Part shown: piece by piece, positions 51,470-61,484 of the stretch
Numbering within the stretch: the stretch's first letter is position 1
How the letters are laid out: the number at the start of each line of letters is the position of its first letter
Source: Pseudaminobacter soli (ex Zhang et al. 2022)
GTDB taxonomy: Bacteria > Pseudomonadota > Alphaproteobacteria > Rhizobiales > Rhizobiaceae
Length of the DNA: 64,000 nucleotides
Direction: 5' to 3'
Assembly (NCBI RefSeq): GCF_014595955.1
Contig: NZ_JABVCF010000009.1
Location: 232,168-296,167 of the forward strand
Made by a program: the position numbers and the translations under genes
Notes under the pieces: generated by a model
The model's database searches: none
Told to the model about the DNA's origin: nothing
Seen by the model: only the letters and a program-made list of their open reading frames with translations

Positions 51470-52399
51470 ATGCTGGCCAATGGTGCTTTGGGCACGGGCA
51501 TTTCAGCCCACAAGCGGGCGAACGATCTTTCCGATTTCGGCGACGAACTCGATATGATCGAGGAACTGGGCGTCGAGGCAATCGAACTGCCGACCTACGA
51601 CATGGATATCGTGGTGGGCGGCAGGATCCGCCGGCCGCAGATGGAAGCGCTACGCCGCGCCTGCGCCGGCCGCGACGTGATCTATTCCGTCCATGGACCT
51701 CTTTCCATCAACTTCATGGACGAGGCTTGGCGTCTGCCTCGGCACATGGAAGCGCTGAAGGCGTCACTCGAAGTGGCGGCCGAGGTCGGCGCCGAGCACT
51801 ACGTCATCCACTCCGGCCTGCTGCGGCAGCAGCAGGGCGAAGGCCACGAATCCGCCTATATGCGTCAGCGCGAATGGCTGTCGAAGGCCGGTGACGTGGC
51901 AAGGGAAAATGGCCTGCTGCTTTGCGTCGAGACCCTGTTTGCAGGCTACGATGGCAAGGCGATGGCGACGTCCGCCTCGCGTCTGGCGCGCGAACTGGCG
52001 GCCATCGCACATCCGAACGTGCTCGCCACGCTCGACTTCAGCCACGCCTTGCTCAAGCTCGACTATGACGGCCGCCGCGACGATTTCCTCTCCGAGATCA
52101 AGGCGCTCGCGCCGTGGTCCAAGCACCTGCATATCCATGACAGCTTCGGCCGTCAGGACGACATCTGGATGTTCACCGATGGCGAGCGCGTCGCCTACGG
52201 TCACGGCGACCTGCACCTGCCGGTCGGCTGGGGCGACATTCCGTGGGACCGCATCGTCGAAGAATGCGAATTCCCCGAAGGCGTGCTGTTCAATATCGAG
52301 TTGAAGGAGCGCTACTGGTACGCCGCGCAGGAGACGGTCGAGGCCACCAAGGCACTCGCACAAGCCGCGCGGACCGCACCCCGGGCAATTGCTGCGTAA
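51470..52399 (+). CDS. Sugar phosphate isomerase/epimerase-like TIM-barrel protein
   Basis: A 309-residue AP-endonuclease-2-type barrel. The metal and active-site positions resemble xylose-isomerase-like enzymes: VIYSVHGPLSINFMD, HYVIHSGLLRQ, LLLCVETLFAGYDG, LATLDFSHALLKLDYDG and LHIHDSFGRQD, ending with a Glu-rich VLFNIELKERYWY. The start at 51470 follows GAGG. The upstream Pho box suggests a role in phosphorus metabolism; the substrate is unknown. Confidence 0.85.
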   Translation: MLANGALGTGISAHKRANDLSDFGDELDMIEELGVEAIELPTYDMDIVVGGRIRRPQMEALRRACAGRDVIYSVHGPLSINFMDEAWRLPRHMEALKASLEVAAEVGAEHYVIHSGLLRQQQGEGHESAYMRQREWLSKAGDVARENGLLLCVETLFAGYDGKAMATSASRLARELAAIAHPNVLATLDFSHALLKLDYDGRRDDFLSEIKALAPWSKHLHIHDSFGRQDDIWMFTDGERVAYGHGDLHLPVGWGDIPWDRIVEECEFPEGVLFNIELKERYWYAAQETVEATKALAQAARTAPRAIAA

Positions 52400-52459
52400 A
52401 TCAGATGATGGCGGCGGGGCACCGCTCCGCCGCCGTCAACAGCATGCTGTTTGGATCCG

Positions 52460-53233
52460 TTACGAACCAAGTTGTGGCCCCTCGAAGGTTGCTCCATCAC
52501 CTCGGATGACGAGTTCGACGCGATCGGCGGGAAATCGGGTTACGGAATATTGAATCGGCACACCGGAGAGGTCGCTGTTCATCGCGCGGGTAACGATGAC
52601 GATGGCACCGGGAGCGAGTTGCAGTTCCTGCGTGTCGCTCTCGTCGGCATGCCGTGCCTCCACACCGGTCGAGGCGCGGCGATAATCCGTCACCCCACAG
52701 GCCTCGAGGGCCTCGGTCATGGAGCCGACCCTGGAATAGACATCGGCAATGCCCGGGAACCGTGCCTCGCTGAACCATGACGTCGAGCGGGACACTGGAA
52801 CTCCATCGGCATTCCCGAGCGTCTCGATACGGATCGTCCGATCTCCCGGCTCGAGCCCAAGGGCAAAGGCGATCGGATCAGCCGCCGTTTCGATCGACGA
52901 ACTGAGCATCTCGCTGCGCGTCTCGTGCGCCTGGTCACTCAAGCCGGCCGAAAAACGCGTGCGTTCGCCGATCGGATAGACGAGCCGCTTCTGGCGGCGG
53001 ACAAAAGTGCCCCGGCCCTGCTGCGACCGGAGCACGCCTTCGTGCGCCAGCGCGGAAATGGCAGCGCGGATGGTGTGGCGGTTGACGCCGAAGCGTTGCG
53101 CAAGCTCCGCTTCGGGCGGCAGGCGGCCAGTCTCGTCGGCCAGCCCTGTCGCGATCCCCTGCCTGATGCCGTCGGCAATCTGCCGCCACAGGGCGACGCC
53201 GACGCCCCTCTGCAGTGCACTCCGCTTCGCCAT
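52460..53233 (-). CDS. phnF: PhnF-type GntR transcriptional regulator
   Basis: A 257-residue HutC-subfamily GntR protein. The winged helix (~15-80) includes LAQRFGVNRHTIRAAISALA and LRSQQGRGTFVRRQKRLVY. The UTRA ligand domain (~95-240) has ETLGNADGVPVSRSTSWF and VIVTRAMNSDLSGVPIQYS. GGAGG precedes the ATG at 53233. It is divergent from phnG, as in other C-P lyase loci, and likely represses it by binding the palindrome at 53295-53318. Confidence 0.9.
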   Translation of the reverse strand: MAKRSALQRGVGVALWRQIADGIRQGIATGLADETGRLPPEAELAQRFGVNRHTIRAAISALAHEGVLRSQQGRGTFVRRQKRLVYPIGERTRFSAGLSDQAHETRSEMLSSSIETAADPIAFALGLEPGDRTIRIETLGNADGVPVSRSTSWFSEARFPGIADVYSRVGSMTEALEACGVTDYRRASTGVEARHADESDTQELQLAPGAIVIVTRAMNSDLSGVPIQYSVTRFPADRVELVIRGDGATFEGPQLGS

Positions 53234-53250
53234 GGATGCCTCCGGCCGTT

Positions 53251-53268
53251 CTGTCATCTGCCCGTCAT
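53251..53268 (+). promoter_or_regulatory. Pho box of the phn operon
   Basis: CTGTCAT-CTGC-CCGTCAT, almost the ideal PhoB site with 11-base period, 65 bases before phnG. Confidence 0.8.
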
Positions 53269-53294
53269 CGAGACCCGCTAGGCATAGATAACTT

Positions 53295-53318
53295 GTCCAC
53301 TTGTCTAGAACAATGGAC
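53295..53318. promoter_or_regulatory. Palindrome between phnF and phnG, likely PhnF operator
   Basis: GTCCA...TGGAC arms with inner TTGT...ACAA around CTAGA. The GntR-type TTGTCTAGAACAA core lies in the only intergenic gap of the phn locus, just upstream of phnG. PhnF binding is inference. Confidence 0.55.
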
Positions 53319-53332
53319 GAATTGGAAGGCGC

Positions 53333-53788
53333 ATGACCAGTGAAACCCACACCGAAGCACGCAGGCGGCGCATGTCCGTCCTTGCGCGCTGCAACAGCAA
53401 TCGGCTCCACGAGCTTTGGGACAAGCTCAGGCTTGAGCCCGCGCACAAGACACTGCGAGGACCGGAATCGGGATTGATCATGCTGCGCGGACGCATCGGC
53501 GGCACGGGCGAGCCCTTCAATATCGGCGAAGCGACCGTCACCCGCGCCAGTGTCAAGCTGGAGGACGGAACGGTTGGCCACGCCATCGCTCTCGGCCGCG
53601 ATGGTGCCAAGGCGCGCATCTCCGCCTTGATCGATGCGCTCTGCCAGACGATGGAGGCTGCGGTCCTTATCGACGCCGAGTTGATCGCGCCGATTAGCCA
53701 GGAACTCGATTGCGACGACGAGAAGCGCAGGCAGCAGACCGCCGCGACGCGGGTCGACTTCTTCACCATGGTGCGCGGAGAAGACTGA
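53333..53788 (+). CDS. phnG: C-P lyase subunit PhnG
   Basis: A 151-residue PhnG, of normal length. Key family stretch: LRGPESGLIMLRGRIGGTGE and FNIGEATVTRASVKL. Together with PhnH, PhnI and PhnJ it forms the C-P lyase core; PhnI with G and H couples the alkylphosphonate to ATP, releasing adenine. Its stop overlaps the phnH start (TGATG). Confidence 0.95.
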   Translation: MTSETHTEARRRRMSVLARCNSNRLHELWDKLRLEPAHKTLRGPESGLIMLRGRIGGTGEPFNIGEATVTRASVKLEDGTVGHAIALGRDGAKARISALIDALCQTMEAAVLIDAELIAPISQELDCDDEKRRQQTAATRVDFFTMVRGED

Positions 53789-54402
53789 TGGACGCCGCTG
53801 TGACACACGCGTTCGAGGGCGGCTTCGCCGAGCCGGTTCTGGATGCGCAGGCGACGTTTCGCGCCGTGATGGATGCGATGGCGCGCCCGGCCCGCATCAT
53901 CGAAGTCGCGCCGCGCGCGGCTCCTCCGGCATCGCTCTCGCCTCTGGTCGGCGCGATCGCCTGCACGCTGATCGACGCCGACACGCCGATGTGGCTCGAC
54001 CCACGCCTCGGCGAGAGTGAAGCTGTTCGGGCCTGGCTCTCTTTCCATACCGGTGCGCGGCTGGCGGCAGCGCCGGCCGAAGCGGCCTTCGCGTTGATCG
54101 CAGATCCCGGCGAGATGCCGCCGCTCGACCGCTTCGCGCAGGGCACCCAGGAATATCCGGACCGCTCGGCCACGCTCATCCTGCAACTCGACAGCCTCGA
54201 AGGCGGCGCGCCGCTCACCTTCCACGGCCCCGGCATCAAGGGTGAAGCGACCATCGCACCCGTCAGCCTGCCTGCCGATTTCGTCCGCCAATGGACCGAA
54301 AACACGAAGCGTTTTCCGCGCGGCGTCGATCTGATCCTCTCTGCCGGCGAAGCCCTCGCCTGCCTGCCGCGCTCGGCGCGCCTGATCGAAGTGGAGGTTT
54401 GA
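53788..54402 (+). CDS. phnH: C-P lyase subunit PhnH
   Basis: A 204-residue PhnH. Features are QATFRAVMDAMARPARIIEV at the N-terminus, and LTFHGPGIKGEATIAP and RFPRGVDLILSAGEALACLP near the end. It is part of the PhnGHIJ core complex. The start codon overlaps the phnG stop by one base. Confidence 0.95.
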   Translation: MDAAVTHAFEGGFAEPVLDAQATFRAVMDAMARPARIIEVAPRAAPPASLSPLVGAIACTLIDADTPMWLDPRLGESEAVRAWLSFHTGARLAAAPAEAAFALIADPGEMPPLDRFAQGTQEYPDRSATLILQLDSLEGGAPLTFHGPGIKGEATIAPVSLPADFVRQWTENTKRFPRGVDLILSAGEALACLPRSARLIEVEV

Positions 54403-54405
54403 ACG

Positions 54406-55506
54406 ATGTATGTTGCGGTGAAGGGCGGCGAAGCCGCCATCGACAACGCGCACCGGCTACTGGCGGACCGCCGCCGCGGCGACCGCTCCGTGCCGACGCT
54501 CGGCCTCGACCAGATCGCAGAGCAGTTCGCGCTTAGCGTCGACCGGGTCATGAGCGAAGGCTCGCTTTACGACCGCCGGCTTGCCGCGCTGGCCATCAAG
54601 CAGGCGCGCGGCGATCTCATCGAAGCGATCTTCCTGGTGCGCGCCTACCGCACAACGCTGCCGCGTTTCGGCCACAGCGAGCCAGTGGACACCGGCGCAA
54701 TGCAGGTCGAGCGGCGCATCTCCGCCTGCTTCAAAGATCTGCCAGGCGGCCAACTGCTCGGCCCCACCTTCGATTACACGCATCGTCTGCTCGATGACGA
54801 ACTGGATGGCGATCCGGCGGTGGAGCCCGGTGCGCTGCGCGACGGTGCGGCCGAGCCGGCCACCCAGATCGCCGACATCCTCGGCGGCGAAGGGTTGATC
54901 GAGGAAGATCCGCTCGCCCCGGGCGAGCCCGGTGACATCAACCAGACGCCGATGGAGTTTCCGCTGTCGCGCGCCATGCGGCTGCAGAGCCTGTCCCGCG
55001 GCGACGAAGGTTTTTTGCTGGCGCTCGGCTACTCGACGCAGCGCGGCTACGCCCGCTCGCATCCATTCGTAGGCGAGATCCGGATCGGCGAGGTCGAGGT
55101 CGAGGTGTTCGTTCCCGAGCTTGGCTTCGCTGTGCCGGTCGGCCGGGTGCAGTTGACCGAATGCCAGATGGTGAACCAGTTCAAGGGTTCGGCCAAGACC
55201 CCGCCGCAGTTCACGCGGGGCTACGGCCTCGTCTTCGGCCAGTCAGAGCGCAAGGCGATGGCTATGTCGCTCTGCGACCGGGCGCTGCGCGCCGAGGAAC
55301 TGGGCGAGGACATCGTCGCTCCGCCGCAGGACCAGGAATTTGTGATCTCGCACTGCGACAACGTGCAGGCGACCGGCTTCGTCGAGCACCTGAAACTGCC
55401 CCACTACGTCGACTTCCAGGCCGAGCTCGGTCTCGTGCGCACGATGCGCGCCGAATACGAGGCCACGCGGAACGAGGACGTGGAAATCCGGGAGGCCGCG
55501 GAATGA
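54406..55506 (+). CDS. phnI: C-P lyase subunit PhnI (nucleosidase)
   Basis: A 366-residue PhnI, typical length. Family blocks include MYVAVKGGEAAIDNAHRLL, GGQLLGPTFDYTHRLLDDEL and EVFVPELGFAVPVGRVQLTE. With PhnG and PhnH it displaces adenine from ATP by phosphonate. Four bases separate it from phnH, and it overlaps phnJ by 4 bases (ATGA). Confidence 0.95.
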   Translation: MYVAVKGGEAAIDNAHRLLADRRRGDRSVPTLGLDQIAEQFALSVDRVMSEGSLYDRRLAALAIKQARGDLIEAIFLVRAYRTTLPRFGHSEPVDTGAMQVERRISACFKDLPGGQLLGPTFDYTHRLLDDELDGDPAVEPGALRDGAAEPATQIADILGGEGLIEEDPLAPGEPGDINQTPMEFPLSRAMRLQSLSRGDEGFLLALGYSTQRGYARSHPFVGEIRIGEVEVEVFVPELGFAVPVGRVQLTECQMVNQFKGSAKTPPQFTRGYGLVFGQSERKAMAMSLCDRALRAEELGEDIVAPPQDQEFVISHCDNVQATGFVEHLKLPHYVDFQAELGLVRTMRAEYEATRNEDVEIREAAE

Positions 55507-56405
55507 CCGCAGCGACCTACAACTTCGCCTATCTGGACGAACAGACCAAGCGCATGATCCGGCGCGCGATACTGAAGGGCATCGCCATCCCCGGCTACCA
55601 GGTGCCCTTCGCCAGCCGCGAAATGCCAATGCCCTACGGCTGGGGTACCGGCGGCGTGCAGGTGACGGCAGCGATCCTCGGGCCGGACGACGTGCTCAAG
55701 GTCATCGACCAGGGCGCGGACGACACCACCAATGCCGTGTCGATCCGGAAATTCTTCCAGCGCGTTGCGGGTATCGAGACGACCACCAACACGGCGGATG
55801 CGACCATCATCCAGACCCGCCACCGCATCCCGGAGACGCCGCTGCAGGAGGGCCAGGTGCTCGTCTACCAGGTGCCGATCCCCGAGCCGCTGCGCTTCCT
55901 CGAGCCGCGCGAGACAGAAACGCGAAAAATGCATGCGCTCGAAGAATACGGACTGATGCACGTCAAGCTCTACGAGGATATCGCCCGCAACGGCCACATC
56001 GCGACGACCTACGCCTATCCAGTCAAGGTCGAGGGCCGCTACGTGATGGACCCCTCGCCGACGCCGAAATTCGACAATCCGAAGATGCATATGTCGGAGG
56101 CGCTTCAGCTCTTCGGGGCGGGCCGCGAGAAGCGCATCTATGCGCTCCCGCCGCACACCGACGTCGTAAGCCTCGACTTCGAGGATCATCCCTTCGAGGT
56201 GCAGCGCTTCGACCGACCCTGCGCGCTCTGCGGCGCCGAGCAGGTCTATCTCGACGAGGTCGTGCTCGATGACCGTGGCGGGCGGATGTTCGTCTGCTCC
56301 GACAGCGATCATTGCGAGACGCGACAGGCGGAAGGGTTCCGGGGCGAGTTGGCGGGGGAGAAGCTCGACGCCTCTACCTCCGACAGAACAGAGGAAGTTA
56401 TCTGA
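55503..56405 (+). CDS. phnJ: C-P lyase PhnJ (radical SAM)
   Basis: A 300-residue PhnJ. The unusual C-terminal cysteine set is complete: Cys240, Cys243, Cys265 and Cys271 (C-x2-C-x21-C-x5-C); the first three bind the 4Fe-4S cluster, and the last supplies the thiyl radical. It uses S-adenosylmethionine to cleave the carbon-phosphorus bond. An open frame extends far upstream, but the ATG at 55503 gives the family N-terminus. Confidence 0.95.
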   Translation: MTAATYNFAYLDEQTKRMIRRAILKGIAIPGYQVPFASREMPMPYGWGTGGVQVTAAILGPDDVLKVIDQGADDTTNAVSIRKFFQRVAGIETTTNTADATIIQTRHRIPETPLQEGQVLVYQVPIPEPLRFLEPRETETRKMHALEEYGLMHVKLYEDIARNGHIATTYAYPVKVEGRYVMDPSPTPKFDNPKMHMSEALQLFGAGREKRIYALPPHTDVVSLDFEDHPFEVQRFDRPCALCGAEQVYLDEVVLDDRGGRMFVCSDSDHCETRQAEGFRGELAGEKLDASTSDRTEEVI

Positions 56406-57184
56406 TGGACAGAGATCTTCCCCTCCTCTCCGTCCGCTCCGTGACAAAGTCCTACGGCGCGCGCATCGGCTGCGCCGACGTCAGCTTCGATGTCTGGCCG
56501 GGCGAGGTCGTGGCCATCGTCGGCGAGTCCGGCTCAGGCAAGACGACGCTGCTCAACTGCATCTCGACGCGGCTCGAGCCGACTGCCGGCACGGTTTCGT
56601 ACCGAATGCGCGACGGCGAGATGCGCGACCTCTACCGCCTCGGCGAAGCTGAGCGGCGTTTCCTGCTGCGCACCGACTGGGGTTTCGTCCACCAAAATCC
56701 GGCCGACGGGCTGCGGATGACGGTCTCTGCCGGCGCCAATGTCGGCGAACGGCTGATGGCTGTCGGCCAGCGCCACTACGGCAATATTCGCGCTACGGCC
56801 ACCGACTGGCTCGGCCGCGTCGAGATCGGCGCCGACCGCATCGATGACCAGCCGCGCTCCTTCTCGGGCGGCATGCGCCAGCGCTTGCAGATCGCACGCA
56901 ATCTCGTCACCGCGCCGCGCCTCGTCTTCATGGACGAGCCGACCGGCGGCCTCGACGTCTCGGTGCAGGCGCGCCTGCTCGATCTCCTACGCGGGCTTGT
57001 CCACGATCTCGGGCTCGCCGTCATCATCGTCACCCACGACCTCGCGGTCGCCCGGCTGCTGTCGCACCGCATGATCGTGATGAAGGACGGCCGCGTCGTC
57101 GAGCACGGCCTGACCGACCGCCTGCTGGACGATCCGCAGGCGCCCTACACGCAGCTTCTCGTCTCTTCCATCCTTCAGGTCTGA
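56405..57184 (+). CDS. phnK: Phosphonate C-P lyase ATPase PhnK
   Basis: A 259-residue ABC-type ATPase. Walker A is GESGSGKTTLLN, signature SFSGGMRQRLQIARNL, Walker B VFMDEPTGGLDVS. It binds the C-P lyase core rather than a membrane permease. Start overlaps phnJ stop (TGATG). Confidence 0.94.
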   Translation: MDRDLPLLSVRSVTKSYGARIGCADVSFDVWPGEVVAIVGESGSGKTTLLNCISTRLEPTAGTVSYRMRDGEMRDLYRLGEAERRFLLRTDWGFVHQNPADGLRMTVSAGANVGERLMAVGQRHYGNIRATATDWLGRVEIGADRIDDQPRSFSGGMRQRLQIARNLVTAPRLVFMDEPTGGLDVSVQARLLDLLRGLVHDLGLAVIIVTHDLAVARLLSHRMIVMKDGRVVEHGLTDRLLDDPQAPYTQLLVSSILQV

Positions 57185-57193
57185 GGCCGCACC

Positions 57194-57901
57194 ATGTCCC
57201 CCGTCCTCACCGTCTCCGGTCTGGCAAAGACCTTCACCATGCATCTGCGCGGCGGCATCGAGCTGCCGGTCATCGCCAATGCGGGCTTCGCTCTGCACGC
57301 GGGCACTTGCGCCGTCCTCGGCGGCCGGTCCGGCGCCGGCAAGAGCTCGATCCTGAAGATGCTCTACGGCAATTACGCCGCGAGCGGCGGTTCGATACCT
57401 GTTCGCCATCGTGGCGCGGAGATCGACCTCGCCTCGGCCGATCCGCGAACCGTGCTGGACATACGCCGCGAGACGATCGGCTATGTCAGCCAGTTCCTGC
57501 GCGTCGTACCGCGCGTCGGCGCGCTTGATATCGTCGCCGAGCCGCTCGTCGAGCGCGGCATGGATCGCGATGAGGCGGCCCGCCGGGCGGCCGATCTGCT
57601 CGCGCGGCTGAACCTGCCTGAACGTCTCTGGAGCCTGCCGCCCGCCACCTTTTCCGGCGGCGAGCAGCAGCGCGTCAACATTGCACGCGGCTTCATCACC
57701 GAGCACCCGATCCTGCTTCTGGACGAGCCGACGGCATCCCTTGATGCGGCGAACCGCGCGGTGGTGGTCGAGATGATCGCTGAGAAGAAGCGCGCCGGGG
57801 CAGCACTGCTCGGCATCTTCCATGACACCGATGTGCGCAATGCCGTCGCCGACATCGTCATCGACGTGACCAGCTTTGCGCCCGACAAGAAGGCAGCCTG
57901 A
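57194..57901 (+). CDS. phnL: Phosphonate C-P lyase ATPase PhnL
   Basis: A 235-residue ABC-type ATPase. Walker A is [14 protein letters not shown], signature [16 protein letters not shown], Walker [13 protein letters not shown]. It partners PhnK on the core complex. It lies nine bases after phnK. Confidence 0.94.
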   Translation: MSPVLTVSGLAKTFTMHLRGGIELPVIANAGFALHAGTCAVLGGRSGAGKSSILKMLYGNYAASGGSIPVRHRGAEIDLASADPRTVLDIRRETIGYVSQFLRVVPRVGALDIVAEPLVERGMDRDEAARRAADLLARLNLPERLWSLPPATFSGGEQQRVNIARGFITEHPILLLDEPTASLDAANRAVVVEMIAEKKRAGAALLGIFHDTDVRNAVADIVIDVTSFAPDKKAA

Positions 57902-57903
57902 CC

Positions 57904-58539
57904 ATGGCGCGGCTCTCCGAAACCCCTGTCGTGCACGAGACCGGCCGTCTCGAGAACTGCAGCCTCGGCCGCTACACCGAAGTGGCCGAAGGCAGCCGCC
58001 TCGTCGAGACCGAACTCGGCGACTACTCCTATGTGATGGAGAATTTTCAGAGCTGGTGCGTCACCATCGGCAAGTTCTCCAACATCGCGGCATCGGTGCG
58101 CATCAATGCGACGCATCATCCGATGTCGCGCGCAACCCTGCATCACTTCACCTATCGCGCCTCAGACTATTTCGATGATGCCGAGCACGAGGCCGATTTC
58201 TTTGCCGCGCGCCGGGCGAAGCGCGTCCATATCGGACATGACACCTGGATCGGGCATGGCGCGACGATCCTGCCCGGTGTCACGATTGGCGACGGTGCCG
58301 TGGTCGGCGCGGGGTCGGTGGTCACGAAGGACGTGCCGCCCTACGCCATCGTCGCCGGCGTGCCGGCGAAGATCATCCGCAAGCGATTCCCCGATCAGAT
58401 CGCCGAGCGAATGCAGGCGCTCGCCTGGTGGGACTGGCCTCACGAGCGGCTGCGGGCCGCGCTCGACGACTTCCGCCATCTGAGCGCCGAGGCTTTCCTT
58501 GAGCGATACGAGGGCGCCATCCGACGGCCGCAGCTGTGA
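57904..58539 (+). CDS. Phn-operon hexapeptide acyltransferase (DapH/LpxA fold)
   Basis: A 211-residue left-handed beta-helix acyltransferase. Hexapeptide repeats are visible in [20 protein letters not shown] and [18 protein letters not shown], and VGVPAKI-like [13 protein letters not shown] closes the helix. Such proteins are regular members of rhizobial phn operons and may acetylate aminoalkylphosphonates, by analogy with PhnO. It is two bases after phnL. Confidence 0.9.
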   Translation: MARLSETPVVHETGRLENCSLGRYTEVAEGSRLVETELGDYSYVMENFQSWCVTIGKFSNIAASVRINATHHPMSRATLHHFTYRASDYFDDAEHEADFFAARRAKRVHIGHDTWIGHGATILPGVTIGDGAVVGAGSVVTKDVPPYAIVAGVPAKIIRKRFPDQIAERMQALAWWDWPHERLRAALDDFRHLSAEAFLERYEGAIRRPQL

Positions 58540-58551
58540 ATCGTCACGGAA

Positions 58552-58568
58552 CTGACATCTCACTGACA
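58552..58568 (-). promoter_or_regulatory. Possible Pho box upstream of phnC, reverse orientation
   Basis: CTGACA repeated at 11-base spacing; on the minus strand TGTCAG-N5-TGTCAG. It sits in the 175-base gap before phnC, so phnCDE may have its own promoter, but the orientation is opposite. Confidence 0.35.
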
Positions 58569-58714
58569 AGGGAGCTTCATCCAGCGGCGCTAGGGAGGTG
58601 ACCGCCACTGTCGAGTTCCGGAAAGTCACGGGCAGGCTCGATTGGGCGTGTGCGAGCAACGCTCGCCCGACGAGAGCCGATCTTATTTCAGCAATCTACG
58701 GAAGGAGCGATCAG

Positions 58715-59554
58715 ATGACCGCCATTTCGATCCGAAACCTTTCCAAAAACTTCGGCAACAAGCGCGCGCTCGACAATGTCAGCCTCGACATTGAGCGTGG
58801 AGAGATGGTCGCGCTGATCGGCGCGTCGGGCTCCGGCAAGAGCACGCTGATCCGGCACATCTGCGGCCTTGAGCTCGGCCACTCTGGACAGGGGAAGGTG
58901 GACGTCCTCGGCAGCGCCATTCAGGACAGCGGCAGGCTGACGGCCCGCGCACGTCAGATGCGCCGCAACATCGGTGTCGTGTTCCAGCAGTTCAACCTGG
59001 TCGGCCGCCTTTCCGTGCTGTCCAACGTCCTGCTCGGCAATCTCGGGCGCATCCCATCATGGCGGGGTACGCTCGGCCTGTTCACCGCCGAGGAGAAGCG
59101 CGCCGCGCGCGATGCGCTTGCGCGGGTGGGCATTCCGGAGGTGGCTTGGCAGCGTGCCTCGACCCTCTCCGGCGGCCAGCAGCAGCGCGCGGCGATCGCC
59201 CGGACCCTCGTCCAGCGTTCCGACATCCTGCTCGCCGACGAACCGATCGCTTCGCTCGACCCTTCTTCGGCCCGCCGGGTCATGGAGATCCTCGCAGCCG
59301 TCAACCGCGACGAGCAGATCACCTGCGTCGTGTCGCTCCACCAGGTGGAGTATGCGCGCCGCTACTGCCCGCGCACCGTCGCGCTGCGCAACGGCCGCAT
59401 CGTCTACGACGGCCCCTCGTCCGAACTGACCAACCAGATGCTGGTCGAACTCTACGGAGCAAACTCCGAGGAACTGATTTTGCCGGAGGCGCCAGTGCAG
59501 CCGGTGAAACCGAAACGCGTCGTCGAGCCACGACACGTTCCGGCCTTTGCTTGA
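58715..59554 (+). CDS. phnC: Phosphonate ABC transporter ATP-binding protein PhnC
   Basis: A 279-residue ATPase with Walker [15 protein letters not shown]-loop [15 protein letters not shown], signature [15 protein letters not shown] and Walker [16 protein letters not shown]. The start at 58715 follows GAAGGAGCG. It drives phosphonate import with PhnD and PhnE. Confidence 0.95.
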   Translation: MTAISIRNLSKNFGNKRALDNVSLDIERGEMVALIGASGSGKSTLIRHICGLELGHSGQGKVDVLGSAIQDSGRLTARARQMRRNIGVVFQQFNLVGRLSVLSNVLLGNLGRIPSWRGTLGLFTAEEKRAARDALARVGIPEVAWQRASTLSGGQQQRAAIARTLVQRSDILLADEPIASLDPSSARRVMEILAAVNRDEQITCVVSLHQVEYARRYCPRTVALRNGRIVYDGPSSELTNQMLVELYGANSEELILPEAPVQPVKPKRVVEPRHVPAFA

Positions 59555-59598
59555 AACCAGGTCAACACTTTCATCCAAGCCAAACAGGGAAGCTTGTC

Positions 59599-60588
59599 AT
59601 GAACGCAGTTCTGAGGGGTGCGGCAGCCGTCGCGCTCGCCGTCACTTTCACGGCCAACGCGCTCGCCGAAGAAATCAACTTCGGCATTATCTCCACCGAA
59701 TCCCAGCAGAACCTGAAGTCCAAATGGGAGCCGCTGCTGGCCGACCTCAGCGAGAAGACCGGCCTCGAGGTGAAGCCGTTCTTCGCCTCTGACTATGCCG
59801 GCGTCATCGAAGGCATGCGCTTCGGCAAAGTCCAGCTTGCCTGGTACGGCAACAAGTCCGCCATGGAAGCCGTCGACCGCGCCGACGGCGAGGTCTTCGC
59901 CCAGACCGTGAGCGTCGAGGGCGAACCCGGCTACTGGTCAGTCATCCTGGCGCCGAAGGACAGCAAGCTGAACTCTGTCGAAGATCTGCTGAAGTGCGAC
60001 AAGTCCGTCAATTTCGGCCTCGGCGACCCGAATTCCACTTCCGGTTTCCTCGTTCCGACGACCTTCGTCTTCGCCGCGAACAATGTCGAGCCGAAAGACT
60101 GCTTCAAGAACGTCACCAACGCCAATCACGAGACGAATGCGATGGCGGTGGCTAACGGTCAGCTCGACGCGGCCGCCAACAACACCGAGAACCTCACCCT
60201 GCTGGAGAAGAACAACCCGGCAGCCTTCGCCAAGGTGAAGGTGATCTGGAAGTCGCCGCTGATCCCGTCCGACCCGATCGTGTGGCGCAAGGACCTACCG
60301 GAGGAGACCAAGGCCAAGATCAAGGATTTCTTCCTGACCTACGGCACCGACCAGTCGAGGGGCGACGTGGCGCAGGAGAAGGAAGTGCTGGCCGGCCTCG
60401 AATGGGCCCCCTTCAAGCCCTCCACCAACGACCAGTTGCTGCCCATCCGCGTGATGGAACTCAGCAAGAGCATCGCCAAGATCAAGGGCGACGCCTCGCT
60501 CTCGGAAGCTGACAAGCAGGCCCAGGTCGAGAAACTCGAGGCGCAGAAGGCCGAGTTCGAAGAGAAACTGAAGGCCAACCAGAGCTGA
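59599..60588 (+). CDS. phnD: Phosphonate-binding periplasmic protein PhnD
   Basis: A 329-residue binding protein with a Sec signal ([18 protein letters not shown]). Phosphonate-site features are [35 protein letters not shown] and [19 protein letters not shown] Lys/Glu-rich coiled tail ends the protein. It is 44 bases after phnC. Confidence 0.95.
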   Translation: MNAVLRGAAAVALAVTFTANALAEEINFGIISTESQQNLKSKWEPLLADLSEKTGLEVKPFFASDYAGVIEGMRFGKVQLAWYGNKSAMEAVDRADGEVFAQTVSVEGEPGYWSVILAPKDSKLNSVEDLLKCDKSVNFGLGDPNSTSGFLVPTTFVFAANNVEPKDCFKNVTNANHETNAMAVANGQLDAAANNTENLTLLEKNNPAAFAKVKVIWKSPLIPSDPIVWRKDLPEETKAKIKDFFLTYGTDQSRGDVAQEKEVLAGLEWAPFKPSTNDQLLPIRVMELSKSIAKIKGDASLSEADKQAQVEKLEAQKAEFEEKLKANQS

Positions 60589-60665
60589 TCAGCAACCATC
60601 GTGAGGGCGTCGGGCTTGAACATCCGGCGCCCTTCCCTGCCGGCCGTCCTATCGAGACCCGTAAG

Positions 60666-61484
60666 ATGAACCAGACCGCAAACGTCGCCCGCACTGGGCA
60701 GAGCCGACCCGAAGTCGAGCGCGACTGGAGCCGGACGATCTGGACGGCGCTGACCTGGACCGTGCTCGCCGTGCTCCTCGCCTGGAGTTGGGCTCCGACC
60801 GAGATGTCGCGCTGGACGTTGCTGTTCACCGATGCCGGCAACATGGCGGAATATGCCAGCGGCTTCACCCGCCCGGATTTTTCCGAGTGGCGCTACTATC
60901 TCGAGGAGATGATCGTCACCGTCCAGATCGCGGTCTGGGGGACGTTCCTCGCCGCGGCCTTCGCGGTGCCGTTCGGGATCCTGTCGGCCCGCAACATTGC
61001 GCCCTGGTACATCGTCCAGCCGGTGCGCCGGCTGATGGACGGCTGCCGCTCCATCCATGAAATGGTCTTTGCCGTGCTTTTCGTGGTCGCCGTCGGCCTG
61101 GGCCCGTTTGCGGGGATCATGGCGCTGTTCGTTCACACGACGGGCATCCTGGCGAAACTCTTCTCGGAAGCCGTCGAGGCGATCGATCCCCGTCCGGTCG
61201 AGGCGATCCGCGCGACCGGAGCGACACGGGTCCAGGAGGTCGTGTTCGGTGTCGTGCCGCAGGTGATGCCGCTCTGGATTTCCTATGCGCTCTACCGCTT
61301 CGAGTCCAACGTGCGCGCCGCAACCGTGCTCGGCGTCATCGGCGCCGGCGGCATAGGCCAGGTGCTGTTCGAGTCCATCCGCGGTTTCTATTACCCGCAG
61401 GCTTCGGCCATGCTCATCATCATGCTGGTGACCGTGTCGCTCATCGACGTCCTGTCGCAACAGTTGCGGAAGCTGTTCCTCTGA
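60666..61484 (+). CDS. phnE: Phosphonate ABC transporter permease PhnE
   Basis: A 272-residue permease with five to six membrane segments. The conserved loop includes [20 protein letters not shown] and [20 protein letters not shown]. Only one phnE copy is present; some rhizobia have two. Its stop overlaps the next gene start by one base. Confidence 0.94.
   Translation: MNQTANVARTGQSRPEVERDWSRTIWTALTWTVLAVLLAWSWAPTEMSRWTLLFTDAGNMAEYASGFTRPDFSEWRYYLEEMIVTVQIAVWGTFLAAAFAVPFGILSARNIAPWYIVQPVRRLMDGCRSIHEMVFAVLFVVAVGLGPFAGIMALFVHTTGILAKLFSEAVEAIDPRPVEAIRATGATRVQEVVFGVVPQVMPLWISYALYRFESNVRAATVLGVIGAGGIGQVLFESIRGFYYPQASAMLIIMLVTVSLIDVLSQQLRKLFL

Noticed and set aside
58598..58714. Upstream extension of phnC
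   Set aside because: The frame is open, but the added 39 residues do not match PhnC and the ribosome site is at 58715.
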